64,000 nucleotides of DNA from Tritrichomonas musculus (GCA_039105265.1 JAPFFF010000040.1:1364001-1428000), one strand, 5' to 3'; shown: positions 30,001 to 38,547, numbered from the stretch's first letter. Translations and numbers: made by a program. Notes: generated by a model not told the origin, from the sequence alone.

Positions 30001-30216
30001 TAAAGCATAATTGTTGATAACATAATCACGCAATCCGTTAACTGCTTCATTCAATTGTTCCTTAGTGATTCCATTTCCGTTTGAAATCCCTACGTTTCCG
30101 TTCGATGTATCACCTTTGATAACATAATTATCGACATATCTTTTAATGTATTCGTTAATCAATCCGTCAATAGTATTTGTTTTTGTTATGTGTCCGCTCT
30201 GCTCAATCGTAAACAT
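27055..30216 (-). CDS. Fibre-like repeat protein (1,053 aa)
   Basis: A long, acidic, beta-rich protein with recurring short units YALKTDIPEP and YYTSAQADEKFVDEDELAYEL (two near-identical long copies plus several short ones). Between them lie non-identical globular blocks of about 100-130 residues. The C-terminus carries a compact beta domain ending RMTVGIITSIIDERTLAV. ALKSDIP-type repeats recur in the 2,429-residue protein of element B and look like trimeric phage or adenovirus tail fibres. The likeliest role is a spike or fibre that binds the target cell. It shares a 22-bp divergent promoter with the gene at 30,239. Confidence 0.75.
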   Translation of the reverse strand: MFTIEQSGHITKTNTIDGLINEYIKRYVDNYVIKGDTSNGNVGISNGNGITKEQLNEAVNGLRDYVINNYALSTDIPEPIDITNYALKTDIPEVLKNSELQLNIKELLPDEMFQKLMAEDDKPLSAQASMCLTSIAVNEGFQSALDDCAERYVPKDDLKNYITRDNLNVSTEYTIEIKTYMFPNIGPVPEEYEENGMDTSHVLPFKEGTHLVGYKLDNSGNIFHFDIRFKTNELYADDEYNVKQHEAEGFESEGEYFELVWDEFTGAIYDRYQYLPITITLAETNDELALKSDIPEPVDLTPYYTSAQADEKFVDEDELAYELDKYETKTVAEGKYAMKSEIPEIIEGQTTIQFEIVNNTIPDLDYNTYHELIEQYGLDIVSSNSFYTGHYVHVDYSYNDDDDEQPSQIMRIEGSDSSIWFLYDSHELINPGTGDTPEVLSCSITKTIEPTDRNAYSARYVSNNYALKTDIPEPVDLTPYYSSAQADEKFVDEDELAYELDKYALKTDIPTIPTDLVNESALSTALYGTELNIEYPNPVRDYIFVKPYLPETDIHVIFDVNWGSNKDYINNIQHFDLIFKPYEKYMRGYRMMLDNGLSIVWYDRGEFMLCNSSGNTQWLINVIKAQIESPFIKTANVVDENPEQITIQCTQNESGCVVPDDDIRRVFTTKNIIVKFKRNADDASYEEVEYEYSLYKSLNMIYKSTSNELININYNTHIVSLRAADDTLTNIYDASITLISIRPVNDNMITSVKYVNDNFALKSNVITEEQLIKKCAIDCGPITEGGEISIHYLKLEDKVIKLEYIVGDYALCLEIRILFYDTTGNPHNIVLVLHQRTVYFDNFKFPFYYEDTVDITSGRPLTYNFPIGGYSWTTTQELLDAKQIYSRCIMSRGYLAKYKAAIYGAQSNTTITHYSPIESSMNSVSDFVVGSPVYMTGKVYKHVGDEWKPSTADDTTDCICSVKTSGTWKEYVGICVRIDDKNKCITFSSHGDYMVRVNDSSCYSIGDEVFIDNEDNKLKVLSGETAITSKIKRMTVGIITSIIDERTLAVFKE

Positions 30217-30238
30217 TCAATTTATTAGAAACTAAACA
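30217..30238. promoter_or_regulatory. 22-bp divergent start region
   Basis: Only 22 bp (CAATTTATTAGAAACTAAACA plus one base) separate the start codons of the fibre gene (minus) and the 764-residue gene (plus). Both promoters must overlap here or lie within the opposite gene. The interval is AT-rich and imperfectly symmetrical. Confidence 0.5.
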
Positions 30239-32533
30239 ATGTCAAAACAAGATAAAAATAATTCATCTGATAGCTTTGAATTAGATTTAAGTAATATTGA
30301 TGATGAAACTATATTTGATAGTGAGGTATCTAAACCTGATGATGATGAAGAACTAGAGGACCCGATAGATTATTTTAGGAACACATTTCTCAGTACATAC
30401 AAACTAGAACACCCCAATGATTTAATTAATTTGTTGTATCAAATACAAAACAATGAATATACAGGAAGAAGTGTGGGAAAGATTCGTGAAATGAAAGTCA
30501 AGTTTCGTCGATTTGTTTCATTGATGAACAAAATCAATGCAGGTATTAAAAGTAAAGGTAATCGATTCCTTAGTTTAAAAGAGTACACAACAGATAAAAA
30601 AAGTCTTGATATCATTATCAATTACTTCAATATTGTTGTCAACGATGATTTGAATTATAGCTCTGATGGTTTTCGTTCATCACCCATCAAACCACCGAGA
30701 AAGAGTCAAACACCACAAACCAACAAAGGAAGAAGAAAGAGAACAAGCATACATGAACCAACACTTGATACTAATAAACGAAGAACACCAAGAAGAAAAC
30801 GCATAACTCCGAGTGATTCTGATGAAAATGACTCGACAATACAATTGCCTAAAGACAGTGAAGATTCATTACTTAATATAACATTAAGCGAATCAGATTC
30901 TGAGTCATTAATATTGAAAAACGATGATTTATCTGATTCTTTTATTGAACCATCAAAGGAACACAATAAAAATAATTTTTCAACTAATAAAATGGCAGAC
31001 GACAACAACAATAATAACGGACCTCTTCAATCATTATATGATGATGAATTAGATGATTGGCATGATGATGATGAAGCAGCAACCGAAGCATACAGATATA
31101 CAAAAACACCTGCAAAACAACCATACAGATATGTTGATAATGAAGAAGAAGCACAAGAAATTAAATCACCTTTTGCAAGGAAATACAAAGGATATGCAGA
31201 AGATAACAAAGCAGATGATGAAATACTTGATGAATTAATAAGAAATGCAAAGCAACCCTCAAAGAATACTCGCGGACGTCGTGATAAAAAAGATATGCCT
31301 CTTGTTAACTCAACATTAAAGGATTCATTTGACAAGCTTGAAATACCTCGGGTTGGTGGTAATATATCCTATTACAGAGATAAATTTATTGATATGATTA
31401 TTAACGGAAACTTCAGAATCAAATACATTCCGAATGCAGCTTGTCGTGATACAGCTATTGAATACTGTAAGAATTCAGTTGATAAAGACGGTAAACCAAG
31501 ATATCGTTTATTACCAGAAAATGCCAAAGACCCGTTAGGAAACTCAATAACAGACTTGAACGGTGATAAAGTTGATGATGTTGTTTTAATTGATAGGAAC
31601 GGTAATCCTTCAATCATTAACGGATACAAGCTTGTATTTGCTTCTCCTTACAAGAAAGTTTGGAAATCTGTTATTAAAACAAAACAAGAAAGAAAAGAAA
31701 TGCCGTTCAATAAATGGATTCAATCATTATTTGATAAAGATATCAAGAAAATTGATTGGGATGCTGGTCAATACAAATTAACAAAGGGAAAAGAAATGCA
31801 AGAGCTAGAAAATTATTACGGTCCTATGGGTCTGGGAAAAGCAAGAGTCAGCAAACGTATTACACCAAGTTCTTATTGGTCATCAATCTTTTCTAAAGTC
31901 TGGAAAGTGTATTGGAATGACGAACAATTCTTTGTATTATCTCCTTTGAAGAAACTCATCAATTACCTTGCTGTATCAAATATGTTATTTGCTTATCTCT
32001 TTGATGCTCCTTTCAAAGAACTAATTCAAGACAATAAGTTCAATGGAAAGATATTAACATATGAACAATGGACATATTGGAAACAACAGAACAATAAAGA
32101 ATATGTTTCAGTATTAGGAAAGAATGTTCAATCATATGTTGAGAAGATTATTGATAAAGCTATTGATATCACATCAGGAGAATTAAAGGCTGAACCAAGT
32201 CAATGGGGTAAACAATTTACTGAATTAATGCATTACATTGATTATGTTGTCTTTGGTGTTGGTTTCAATGTTGATGTAAGTAAGCAAGAAGGATATAACA
32301 GGTTGAAACGAAATGCAGAAGGAATTAAAGAAGCAACGCCAGAAGATATTAAGAACGTTAAAGATAATTTCATTAAACGAATCACCGCAGCAATAGAAAG
32401 AGATATATATCCAAATTGTGGATACACAGCATTCAAAGCACAACTCAAAGAAAGCAAATTGCAGAACAAAAATAAATATGATAATTTTGCTGTTAATCTT
32501 AAACCATTACATCAAAGAATGAATAATGAATAA
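30239..32533 (+). CDS. Maverick protein of 764 aa, unrecognised
   Basis: The N-terminal third is acidic and disordered. A basic patch (RRTPRRKR and KGRRKRTS, about residues 160-190) could serve as nuclear-localisation or DNA-binding sequence. From about residue 370 a folded domain begins. It includes a calcium-loop-like DLNGDKVDDVVLIDRNGN, then an alternating aromatic and charged stretch, and ends in charged helices. I do not recognise the family. Element B shows no obvious counterpart. A DNA-binding or terminal-protein-type role is conceivable from the basic patch, but this is inference. Its stop abuts the stop of the convergent gene with no spacer. Confidence 0.65.
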   Translation: MSKQDKNNSSDSFELDLSNIDDETIFDSEVSKPDDDEELEDPIDYFRNTFLSTYKLEHPNDLINLLYQIQNNEYTGRSVGKIREMKVKFRRFVSLMNKINAGIKSKGNRFLSLKEYTTDKKSLDIIINYFNIVVNDDLNYSSDGFRSSPIKPPRKSQTPQTNKGRRKRTSIHEPTLDTNKRRTPRRKRITPSDSDENDSTIQLPKDSEDSLLNITLSESDSESLILKNDDLSDSFIEPSKEHNKNNFSTNKMADDNNNNNGPLQSLYDDELDDWHDDDEAATEAYRYTKTPAKQPYRYVDNEEEAQEIKSPFARKYKGYAEDNKADDEILDELIRNAKQPSKNTRGRRDKKDMPLVNSTLKDSFDKLEIPRVGGNISYYRDKFIDMIINGNFRIKYIPNAACRDTAIEYCKNSVDKDGKPRYRLLPENAKDPLGNSITDLNGDKVDDVVLIDRNGNPSIINGYKLVFASPYKKVWKSVIKTKQERKEMPFNKWIQSLFDKDIKKIDWDAGQYKLTKGKEMQELENYYGPMGLGKARVSKRITPSSYWSSIFSKVWKVYWNDEQFFVLSPLKKLINYLAVSNMLFAYLFDAPFKELIQDNKFNGKILTYEQWTYWKQQNNKEYVSVLGKNVQSYVEKIIDKAIDITSGELKAEPSQWGKQFTELMHYIDYVVFGVGFNVDVSKQEGYNRLKRNAEGIKEATPEDIKNVKDNFIKRITAAIERDIYPNCGYTAFKAQLKESKLQNKNKYDNFAVNLKPLHQRMNNE

Positions 32534-33652
32534 TTAATTTAAATCAAAACCTCCATTATTGTTATTATTATTATTATTATTTTTGTCATTTGGGTCTGAA
32601 ACGATTCTAAAACTAAAACGTTTTGTTGATTGTGGTTGTTTCTTCTGGTCTTGCTGATTATCAAGTGAAGTTGACAAGTCTTCAAAAGTATCATTATTTA
32701 TGTTTTGTTGTCGTTCAGAATAATTTGATGTCTTATTAGGATTTGGTGTTTCAAAATAAAAGCCTTGTGATTGATTTTGATTTCTTACATGCCAATCGTC
32801 TTCAATTTCCATAGGTTCATAGCTTGTTGGATAATTTGGTTTTGTACTTATGGCTGATGCTGAAAAATGAACTTTGTTATCATTTTCTTTTGATTTATGC
32901 TTTCTTGGTGGATTGGGAGTTAATGATTTAATATTTTCTGTTGTTTCATTTGTTGTTGTTTCGTTATCGGGTTTTATATTTGGTTTGAATATAGGATATT
33001 CAGTGAATATAGTATCATTTCGAAAACCTAAATGTGCAGGTTTCTTCGGTTTATAATTCGTATTTTGATTTAAATCGTTCATTGTTTGTATTCTAATATC
33101 ATTGGTGTCAGAACCTGGTTCTGTGTTATCATAGAAATCAATTATCGGTATTAAGTTTGGATTATCATAAACGGTGAATGATATATATGTTTTATTTGCA
33201 TTAGGATTATAACCTGTATCAGCTGCAGTAATTATATTATTAAATGCATTCATGAATACCTCATAAGTAAAAGCGAAATTTACTCTATTAAAATAAGCTT
33301 CACCATCATATTCTACATAATAATTTGTTATATCTTTAGGTGTGTTATCATTTAATAATACAAATACAGGTTCTTGAAATCCTGGTAGTATCTTTCGTAT
33401 AAATATGTATGACGGACTATAAATTCCATCACCAATTAAATATAACATCCATGCAGGTCTAGTCGTTAATGTTGTACCTTTATAAATACTTTGAACTTGC
33501 CTCGGAAATGTAAAAGTTGATGGAAAAATATAAATTGACCTTGATTCAGTAGTCGTAATCATAGCAAATGCAATCGGTGCTACACCATTAATTTTATAAT
33601 TGCTCATATCAGCCAATTGATTCGGATTTAAATAAAATACATGAGAATCCAT
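32534..33652 (-). CDS. Maverick protein with beta-rich N-terminus and Asn-rich tail (372 aa)
   Basis: Residues 1-165 look beta-rich and compact (IAFAMITTTESRSIYIFPST; TYISFTVYDNPNLIPII), compatible with a jelly-roll-type virion component. The remainder is low-complexity Asn/Pro/Gln/Lys-rich and ends in a run of Asn. It lies in a minus-strand series with integrase and major capsid genes, which points to a virion role. No family assignment is possible from sequence reading alone. Confidence 0.6.
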   Translation of the reverse strand: MDSHVFYLNPNQLADMSNYKINGVAPIAFAMITTTESRSIYIFPSTFTFPRQVQSIYKGTTLTTRPAWMLYLIGDGIYSPSYIFIRKILPGFQEPVFVLLNDNTPKDITNYYVEYDGEAYFNRVNFAFTYEVFMNAFNNIITAADTGYNPNANKTYISFTVYDNPNLIPIIDFYDNTEPGSDTNDIRIQTMNDLNQNTNYKPKKPAHLGFRNDTIFTEYPIFKPNIKPDNETTTNETTENIKSLTPNPPRKHKSKENDNKVHFSASAISTKPNYPTSYEPMEIEDDWHVRNQNQSQGFYFETPNPNKTSNYSERQQNINNDTFEDLSTSLDNQQDQKKQPQSTKRFSFRIVSDPNDKNNNNNNNNNGGFDLN

Positions 33653-33664
33653 TTTGAATAGTCA

Positions 33665-34015
33665 TTAATAAATCAAAAGACAACTGAATATAAATGATTC
33701 AGGTTCAATAACGTTTCCTTTCATATCTGTGAACCATAAATGATATTCTTTTTTTGTGTTGTTCAGACACTCATATTTTCTGTATTTGGTTTGTCGTCTG
33801 TTAGCAAGCATAATGAAATGGTCACAGAAAGGCATGAATTCAACTATATCTGAATGAACCATCAAATCACCGACAATATGTTGATTGACAACAGCCCCAC
33901 AATACTGAACAACAATGTACTTCTTGTTGCGACTATAAACGAAATCATCAGGAAGATTAAAATCTTTTGATTGTGTGTGATAGTATCGTTTTGTGATTGG
34001 TTGTTTAGCTTTCAT
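33665..34015 (-). CDS. Small conserved Maverick protein, possible minor capsid (penton-like) component
   Basis: 116 residues ending in the beta-hairpin-like HLWFTDMKGNVIEPESFIF. Reading it beside the 406-residue element B protein (58,389-59,609) shows shared landmarks. The N-terminal FNLPDDFVYSRNKK...VVQY matches FKYPPEWLTSDVGEK...VRN. The C-terminal YHLWFTDMKGNVI matches FWIEFYDRNEITI. In both elements the gene is adjacent to the integrase. The C-terminal pattern is like the last strands of single-jelly-roll pentons, so I suggest, without proof, a minor capsid protein. Its ATG overlaps the integrase stop by 11 bp. Confidence 0.6.
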   Translation of the reverse strand: MKAKQPITKRYYHTQSKDFNLPDDFVYSRNKKYIVVQYCGAVVNQHIVGDLMVHSDIVEFMPFCDHFIMLANRRQTKYRKYECLNNTKKEYHLWFTDMKGNVIEPESFIFSCLLIY

Positions 34016-35084
34016 TTTGCGTTTTATAAGTCAAAAAGAATACTTTATAATCATCATTCAAAGCATCTATTGATGAACAAACATATTTTGTGTACATGAT
34101 TGGAACTGTTATTATTGTTTTGTTCTTCAGTGTTTTGTTAGTTTGACGCAAAGGATTTAATAGTTTACATTTAACGTTTCCAGACTCATAACAAATGAAT
34201 TCAGCAAGTTCATTGAATACTCTTCTTCGCTTTTCATGTTTCTTTTCTGTTTTTCCGTAATCGGTGTGAATGAGTATTATATTTTTGGGCTTGTATGACA
34301 GAAGACCTTTAAATCGTTGTTTTTGTTGAATCTCTTTCAATTGCATTGATTTTGCTCTTATGTATTGCCATTCAAAGTCGCGGTCGTCTTGCATCTGTTG
34401 AGGTGTTAGATAAATGTATTTTGATTGTCGTTTGTCAAGGTATTCATCGGTTTCTTCGTCAAATGACGTGTATAAAGGATTCAATAAGCGAAGAGATGCA
34501 TGAGGCGTGTTATTGTACCATTCAACCGTTTGTTGTATCAATACATTGTTTGTCATTCGTTGTTGTGATTGACCGAAAGCATTTCGTAATGTTCTGATTA
34601 CTGCATCGACACATTTATGTGCATTCGTGAAAGGTGAATCATCAATGATTAACTTTATTTTGTTTGGTGCTTTGAATTTAATTGTGTGTTTGTCTAATTG
34701 ATATCTTTGCTCTTCACCGTTGCAATAACTTTTGAATGCATTTGATATAAAAGCCTTTTCACCATCACATTTAATTGTTTCAATTCTGATATTTCTTTTA
34801 TTGACTAGTTTATCAATTACTTTGATTACATAATACTCAGACTTGTAATCAATTGGTTCAACAATTAGGTATTTGGTGTTTACATTGATTATTACTAAAT
34901 AAGCTTTATTTAATGCAAACATTATATCAATTTCGTACGCATACGGTTCAAATGAGAAGTCAGGTTTTGATAGTTTCTTTACTGTCTTCAATTGGTAATC
35001 CTTAATATAGGGCTCGGTTTTAATGCCCGTGTCTTTGATGTACTTGTATTTAGATTTGAAAGGATAGTTGATTGATTCATTCAT
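34005..35084 (-). CDS. int: Integrase, retroviral-like DDE (RVE) type
   Basis: 359 residues with the integrase core. The first catalytic-type Asp is in EIDIMF ahead of strand AYLVIINVNTKYLIV, the second in IKCDGEKAFIS, then the helix region VIRTLRNAFG and the YNNTPHASL segment typical of Maverick and Ty3-like integrases. A basic C-terminal part (KTEKKHEKRRRVF) probably contacts DNA. The enzyme inserts the element and would make the 5-6 bp target duplications seen here. Element B carries a diverged counterpart at 57,265-58,362. The gene is transcribed from near TTTATTTTTGCGATTCAAATG. Confidence 0.88.
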   Translation of the reverse strand: MNESINYPFKSKYKYIKDTGIKTEPYIKDYQLKTVKKLSKPDFSFEPYAYEIDIMFALNKAYLVIINVNTKYLIVEPIDYKSEYYVIKVIDKLVNKRNIRIETIKCDGEKAFISNAFKSYCNGEEQRYQLDKHTIKFKAPNKIKLIIDDSPFTNAHKCVDAVIRTLRNAFGQSQQRMTNNVLIQQTVEWYNNTPHASLRLLNPLYTSFDEETDEYLDKRQSKYIYLTPQQMQDDRDFEWQYIRAKSMQLKEIQQKQRFKGLLSYKPKNIILIHTDYGKTEKKHEKRRRVFNELAEFICYESGNVKCKLLNPLRQTNKTLKNKTIITVPIMYTKYVCSSIDALNDDYKVFFLTYKTQNES

Positions 35085-35171
35085 TTGAATCGCAAAAATA
35101 AAGCATTAATTTATGAAGGAACTCTGTTCCCTTTTGCAAAGCAAAATGATTATTTAATGAAATCATTATTT

Positions 35172-37115
35172 TTATTCATTTGCTTGACTTCCTTGTGGAG
35201 ATTCGTCATCAACGTAAACCAATCCGTCAAGAGATAGTTTAAAGTAAGAGTCCCTAGTTATCCATAATTGAGTCGGAGGAGGTTTGACAATGGTTCCATC
35301 TGGTTCAACAACATTGAAATATGTGTCATCATCTCCTGTATATATTGGTTGCCCATTGACTTGTATCTGAACGTTTCCGAAACCTCCATCAAGTCCGTCA
35401 TAACAATATCCTGCACTTGCTCGTTCTGTTTGAATGTTGAATACAAATGATGTTGCATCACTGATTGTGTTGTTGTATCTCTTACCGTTAGCGTCATTCT
35501 TTGGCATTGTCATCGAATCCTCAAATTCCTTTGTGCATGAAAGAGTGATTGCATCTAAATCACCAGCCGTTAATTGATTTTCAAAGAATCGTGCACCAAT
35601 GGTTGAAACGTTTTCGTCTGGGAAGTTCTTTCCACCAATATTCAAGAAACAGTTTTGATAAACTGGATTTTCAAAGACAGTTAAATCATTATGATGCTTT
35701 GGAAACATGATTGATAAATTAGTTGCATTGATTAATGGGATATTCAATGTTGACTTGATTCCGTTTGCTGCTGGAGCGATTGGAAAAGCATGATAATCAA
35801 CTTTTTGTGAAGGAATGATTAAACCTTGTCTTAAAATGTCTTCAATTCCTTGTCTTGTAGCTTCACAAACACCAAAGCCTTGCATATTAGATTTACAAGC
35901 TGTGATGGTCATTCGATTAACTGTTAATGTTGCTGTTTGTTTTGAATAATGAGCGCTCATCAACTTGTTGGCTTCAGTTTTAGATACAAAGTTAACGTAA
36001 ACATGACCTGCATGTGATGGTTGAGGTAATTTACCATGTTCTTTGGTATAATGGGCTTGACAAATTGCTTTATTATCATCAGTCTTTTCAATTCCAAGTT
36101 CAGTAAATTCATCATCAGTAAAGCTAAATATTAATGAACAATTTTCAATCAGTTCATCGAAATCACCTCCAGATGCAGATACGTATTGTTCTCTAACTTC
36201 ATACTTCAATTGATATTTCGTTGGTGTTGGTTCAGGTGATGGTGGGTCTGGATTGTCTCCAGGTCCTGGAATCACTGCTTGATTACCAATTTGTGTGAAT
36301 TGATGTTTGAGGTGTCCTCGTGCTTTGATTTCCTTTAGTCTGTTTAATTCTTCCATCGATATTGAATCATTATCTTCAAGAAATACTTTTGCTTCAGCAA
36401 CTGTGTAAGGGTCTAATACTGCCCAAACAAGACCAGCGGGACTAACTTGAAAACGAATTGATAAATCACCAATGATTCCGTTAGGGAATAAATCGAATGC
36501 TTGTAATGCGAGCAAATCATCAAAAGGAACATTCAAATCAAATTCGACTTCACTTCTTCCTGTGTTCTTAAATGAATTCAAGTTGACATAAGCTCCTGCA
36601 TGTGTTTGTGAATAGTTGCTAATGTTTTCCCACAATGAATGAACGAATCTGCGACGTTTCTTCTCGGCTTCTGGTTTAACTGAAGAATATAAGAAGCCCT
36701 CACGAATGCATTCATTCTGTTGGTATCCGACATTGACATTATTATGAAGAATCTCTAACCTGTCAAACAACTGGTTTGATGATTTGAAACCGACAAACAG
36801 TTTGTACAAGTTGTTGGGGTCATTGATTTCATTTAATTTACTCATATCTGTATTCAATGACAAATCTAATTTAACGTGAAATGTTAAGAAACCTTTATCA
36901 ATATCACTTATGAAGTGGTCAGGATGTGTTAAACTGATTTGCGAATATTGTCCTTGATGAAATGGAGCTGGTTGGTCATGACAGTCAACAGTTCTAAATG
37001 AAAATGAACGCGTACCGTCATTGACATTAATCATGTTTCTCATCTCTTCAAATGCATGAAGAACGTTTCCTGTTTCAGTGCGAAGATTATGGGCTCTCTC
37101 GTTTCTGTATAACAT
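35172..37115 (-). CDS. Major capsid protein (hexon-like, double jelly-roll type)
   Basis: 647 residues. The N-terminal part has LFVGFKSSNQLFDRLEILHN, then a conserved RRRFVHSLWENIS segment and a long beta-rich body with an inserted, variable middle (about residues 280-400, starting GPGDNPDPPSPEPTPT). The C-terminal half holds GLIIPSQKVDYHAFP, KHHNDLTVFENPVYQN and LTAGDLDA. The element B protein at 53,416-55,026 follows the same order (LIFPTQILTF, HTVFKNPLFTN, LTAGHCS). Size, order and genomic company match Polinton major capsid proteins. This protein and the packaging ATPase are what make the element virus-like. Confidence 0.85.
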   Translation of the reverse strand: MLYRNERAHNLRTETGNVLHAFEEMRNMINVNDGTRSFSFRTVDCHDQPAPFHQGQYSQISLTHPDHFISDIDKGFLTFHVKLDLSLNTDMSKLNEINDPNNLYKLFVGFKSSNQLFDRLEILHNNVNVGYQQNECIREGFLYSSVKPEAEKKRRRFVHSLWENISNYSQTHAGAYVNLNSFKNTGRSEVEFDLNVPFDDLLALQAFDLFPNGIIGDLSIRFQVSPAGLVWAVLDPYTVAEAKVFLEDNDSISMEELNRLKEIKARGHLKHQFTQIGNQAVIPGPGDNPDPPSPEPTPTKYQLKYEVREQYVSASGGDFDELIENCSLIFSFTDDEFTELGIEKTDDNKAICQAHYTKEHGKLPQPSHAGHVYVNFVSKTEANKLMSAHYSKQTATLTVNRMTITACKSNMQGFGVCEATRQGIEDILRQGLIIPSQKVDYHAFPIAPAANGIKSTLNIPLINATNLSIMFPKHHNDLTVFENPVYQNCFLNIGGKNFPDENVSTIGARFFENQLTAGDLDAITLSCTKEFEDSMTMPKNDANGKRYNNTISDATSFVFNIQTERASAGYCYDGLDGGFGNVQIQVNGQPIYTGDDDTYFNVVEPDGTIVKPPPTQLWITRDSYFKLSLDGLVYVDDESPQGSQANE

Positions 37116-37164
37116 TTATGATTGAATAAAAAGGAAATAAAACACTTTTATCATTAATTAAATT

Positions 37165-37419
37165 ATGGGTGTCGGTATATTCAACAAAATCAAGAACGCA
37201 TTTAAATCAATTGGCGGCAAAGTAAAATCATTCGCTCAGAAAGCAGTTAAAGCATTACCAAAAGTTGTTGATGTCGGAAAGCAAATCGTTGACAGAGTTA
37301 AACCGATTACACAATTCATTCCTGGTGTCGGTCAGGTTGTTGACGCAATTGATACAGGTTTAAATGTTGCTGACAGAGTTGGGAGATTTGGAAAATCAAT
37401 ATTGAATGAAGTTAAATGA
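37165..37419 (+). CDS. Small amphipathic capsid-associated protein (pVI/pX-like)
   Basis: 84 residues starting MGVGIFNKIKNAFKSIGG. A Gly at position 2 fits N-myristoylation. The chain is a series of amphipathic basic helices with a hydrophobic centre (PITQFIPGVGQVVDAI). The element B protein at 55,978-56,382 has the same make-up (MGFKSFITSGWNRLK). Adenovirus pVI and Polinton pVI-like proteins of this type disrupt endosomal membranes during entry. Here that is inference from composition and place: next to the major capsid gene, divergently transcribed across 49 bp. Confidence 0.65.
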   Translation: MGVGIFNKIKNAFKSIGGKVKSFAQKAVKALPKVVDVGKQIVDRVKPITQFIPGVGQVVDAIDTGLNVADRVGRFGKSILNEVK

Positions 37420-37455
37420 AAAACAATGAATTATAATGATTTAATATAATTATAA

Positions 37456-37932
37456 ATGAATGAAAACATTAATGAACTTAAAGTTATAAATGATAATGTA
37501 AATGAATCAAAAGTATTTAAATCAATTGAAGAGTTCAATTTGTTCTATCAAAAGAATATCGAGCAAATGAAATCACAAACGACTAACTATTTGAACAAGA
37601 TTTATAAAATCATCACTAATGACGGCAACGAATACAAAATCACTAAGCGAAATTGTACAGACGGTAAAAGACTTAACGGCGACATTTATTTGAAGAAAGT
37701 TGGGAACACAATCACTAAAACACTTGAAAATGACAACATCAAAGCTGATATATCATTGATGAAAGAATCGATTAACGAACTCAATGAATTAATAAATCAA
37801 TTGAACAACAAAAATAAAATACTTGAAGAACATATTAATAAGCTTTCAAACGTTGTCGACCAACAATCAAAAGTTATTAATGAATATGTATTAAATGTTG
37901 TTGCTCCTGACAACCACAGAATGATTAAGTGA
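37456..37932 (+). CDS. Coiled-coil Maverick protein (158 aa)
   Basis: A Lys/Asn-rich protein whose second half (about residues 95-145) is a long heptad coiled coil (LMKESINELNELINQLNN, then KILEEHINKLSNVVDQQS). The first half holds a small beta domain with KIITNDGNEYKITKRN. No family is recognised. It starts 36 bp after the amphipathic protein gene on the same strand. A scaffold or oligomerisation role is plausible. Its 3' end overlaps the next, convergent gene by 42 bp. Confidence 0.65.
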   Translation: MNENINELKVINDNVNESKVFKSIEEFNLFYQKNIEQMKSQTTNYLNKIYKIITNDGNEYKITKRNCTDGKRLNGDIYLKKVGNTITKTLENDNIKADISLMKESINELNELINQLNNKNKILEEHINKLSNVVDQQSKVINEYVLNVVAPDNHRMIK

Positions 37933-38124
37933 ATCATGATGATTTAATGATTTAGTCGTTTTTGGAGGTGGTTCATGAAATATATTTCCTTTTTCATTAT
38001 AACATTTCACTGTTGGTGCTGAATTTATTTTTGTTCTATTCTTTTGCATCGTTAATTGTAATCTATCAAAATGGTTTTTATGCTTATCGTCATGAACGGT
38101 TCTTAATTGATTAATAGCAGACAT
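37891..38124 (-). CDS. Small basic Maverick protein (77 aa)
   Basis: A polar, His/Lys-rich chain without recognisable domain. It is accepted because its start faces the start of the gene at 38,139 across a 14-bp near-palindromic spacer, the same arrangement as a divergent gene pair in element B. Its 3' end overlaps the coiled-coil gene by 42 bp, which lowers confidence. Confidence 0.45.
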   Translation of the reverse strand: MSAINQLRTVHDDKHKNHFDRLQLTMQKNRTKINSAPTVKCYNEKGNIFHEPPPKTTKSLNHHDSLNHSVVVRSNNI

Positions 38125-38138
38125 TTAATTATTATTAA
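38125..38138. promoter_or_regulatory. 14-bp divergent promoter, near-perfect palindrome
   Basis: The 20 bp CATTTAATTATTATTAAATG contain both start codons facing outward and read almost the same on both strands. No room is left for separate promoters, so initiator sequences must overlap or lie in coding DNA. The divergent starts in element B at 45,254-45,267 have exactly the same spacing. Confidence 0.5.
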
Positions 38139-38366
38139 ATGAGTGAACTAACAGAATACAAGAAAGAAATACCCGAATTAAAACGAATCAAACGAGGATT
38201 AAAAGAAAAGTGTTATGATTATAAACAATGTCTAAACAATATCAAATCAGGAATGTTAGGTTCTGACGGTCTTGCTGTTCGTGAATCTCTTATTGAAGAC
38301 ATCAACAGCCTCAAAAATAAAGTTCATCAGCTTGAGAATGAATTAAATGAACTGTCTAATAAATGA
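38139..38366 (+). CDS. Small coiled-coil Maverick protein (75 aa)
   Basis: Charged and helical, with an N-terminal LKRIKRGLKEKCYDYK segment and a C-terminal leucine-rich heptad (INSLKNKVHQLENELNELSN). It is the last gene before the right inverted repeat. No family is recognised. Small leucine-zipper-like proteins of this size could dimerise and bind DNA or scaffold proteins. Confidence 0.55.
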   Translation: MSELTEYKKEIPELKRIKRGLKEKCYDYKQCLNNIKSGMLGSDGLAVRESLIEDINSLKNKVHQLENELNELSNK

Positions 38367-38547
38367 ACATCAATTGATGGTAATCATTAAATGAGTTCAT
38401 ATTATTTTTGTTCATTAGTCGTGTTGACGGCGGGCTTTAGCCTGACGGAAACCGACTGATATATACTACTAAAACAAGCTCAAAGATGTAAATTCTAAAA
38501 TGAAGATTCAAAGTAGCGACCGTCAATCTCAATTTTATCTCACCCCA
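38367..38547. other. Subterminal noncoding segment of element A
   Basis: Between the last gene and the right inverted repeat. It contains AGTCG...CGACT arms around the GC-rich core GGCGGGCTTTAGCC (about 38,418-38,456), able to form a small stem-loop. Near 38,531-38,546 lies an extra copy of the GGGGTGAGATAAAAT motif from the inverted repeat. This could be a transcript end or part of the replication or integration signal. Confidence 0.4.

Noticed and set aside
38418-38465. Hammerhead-type ribozyme in the subterminal stem-loop of element A
   Set aside because: The stem-loop contains sequences near CTGA and GAAA, but the conserved core is not in the required order and spacing.
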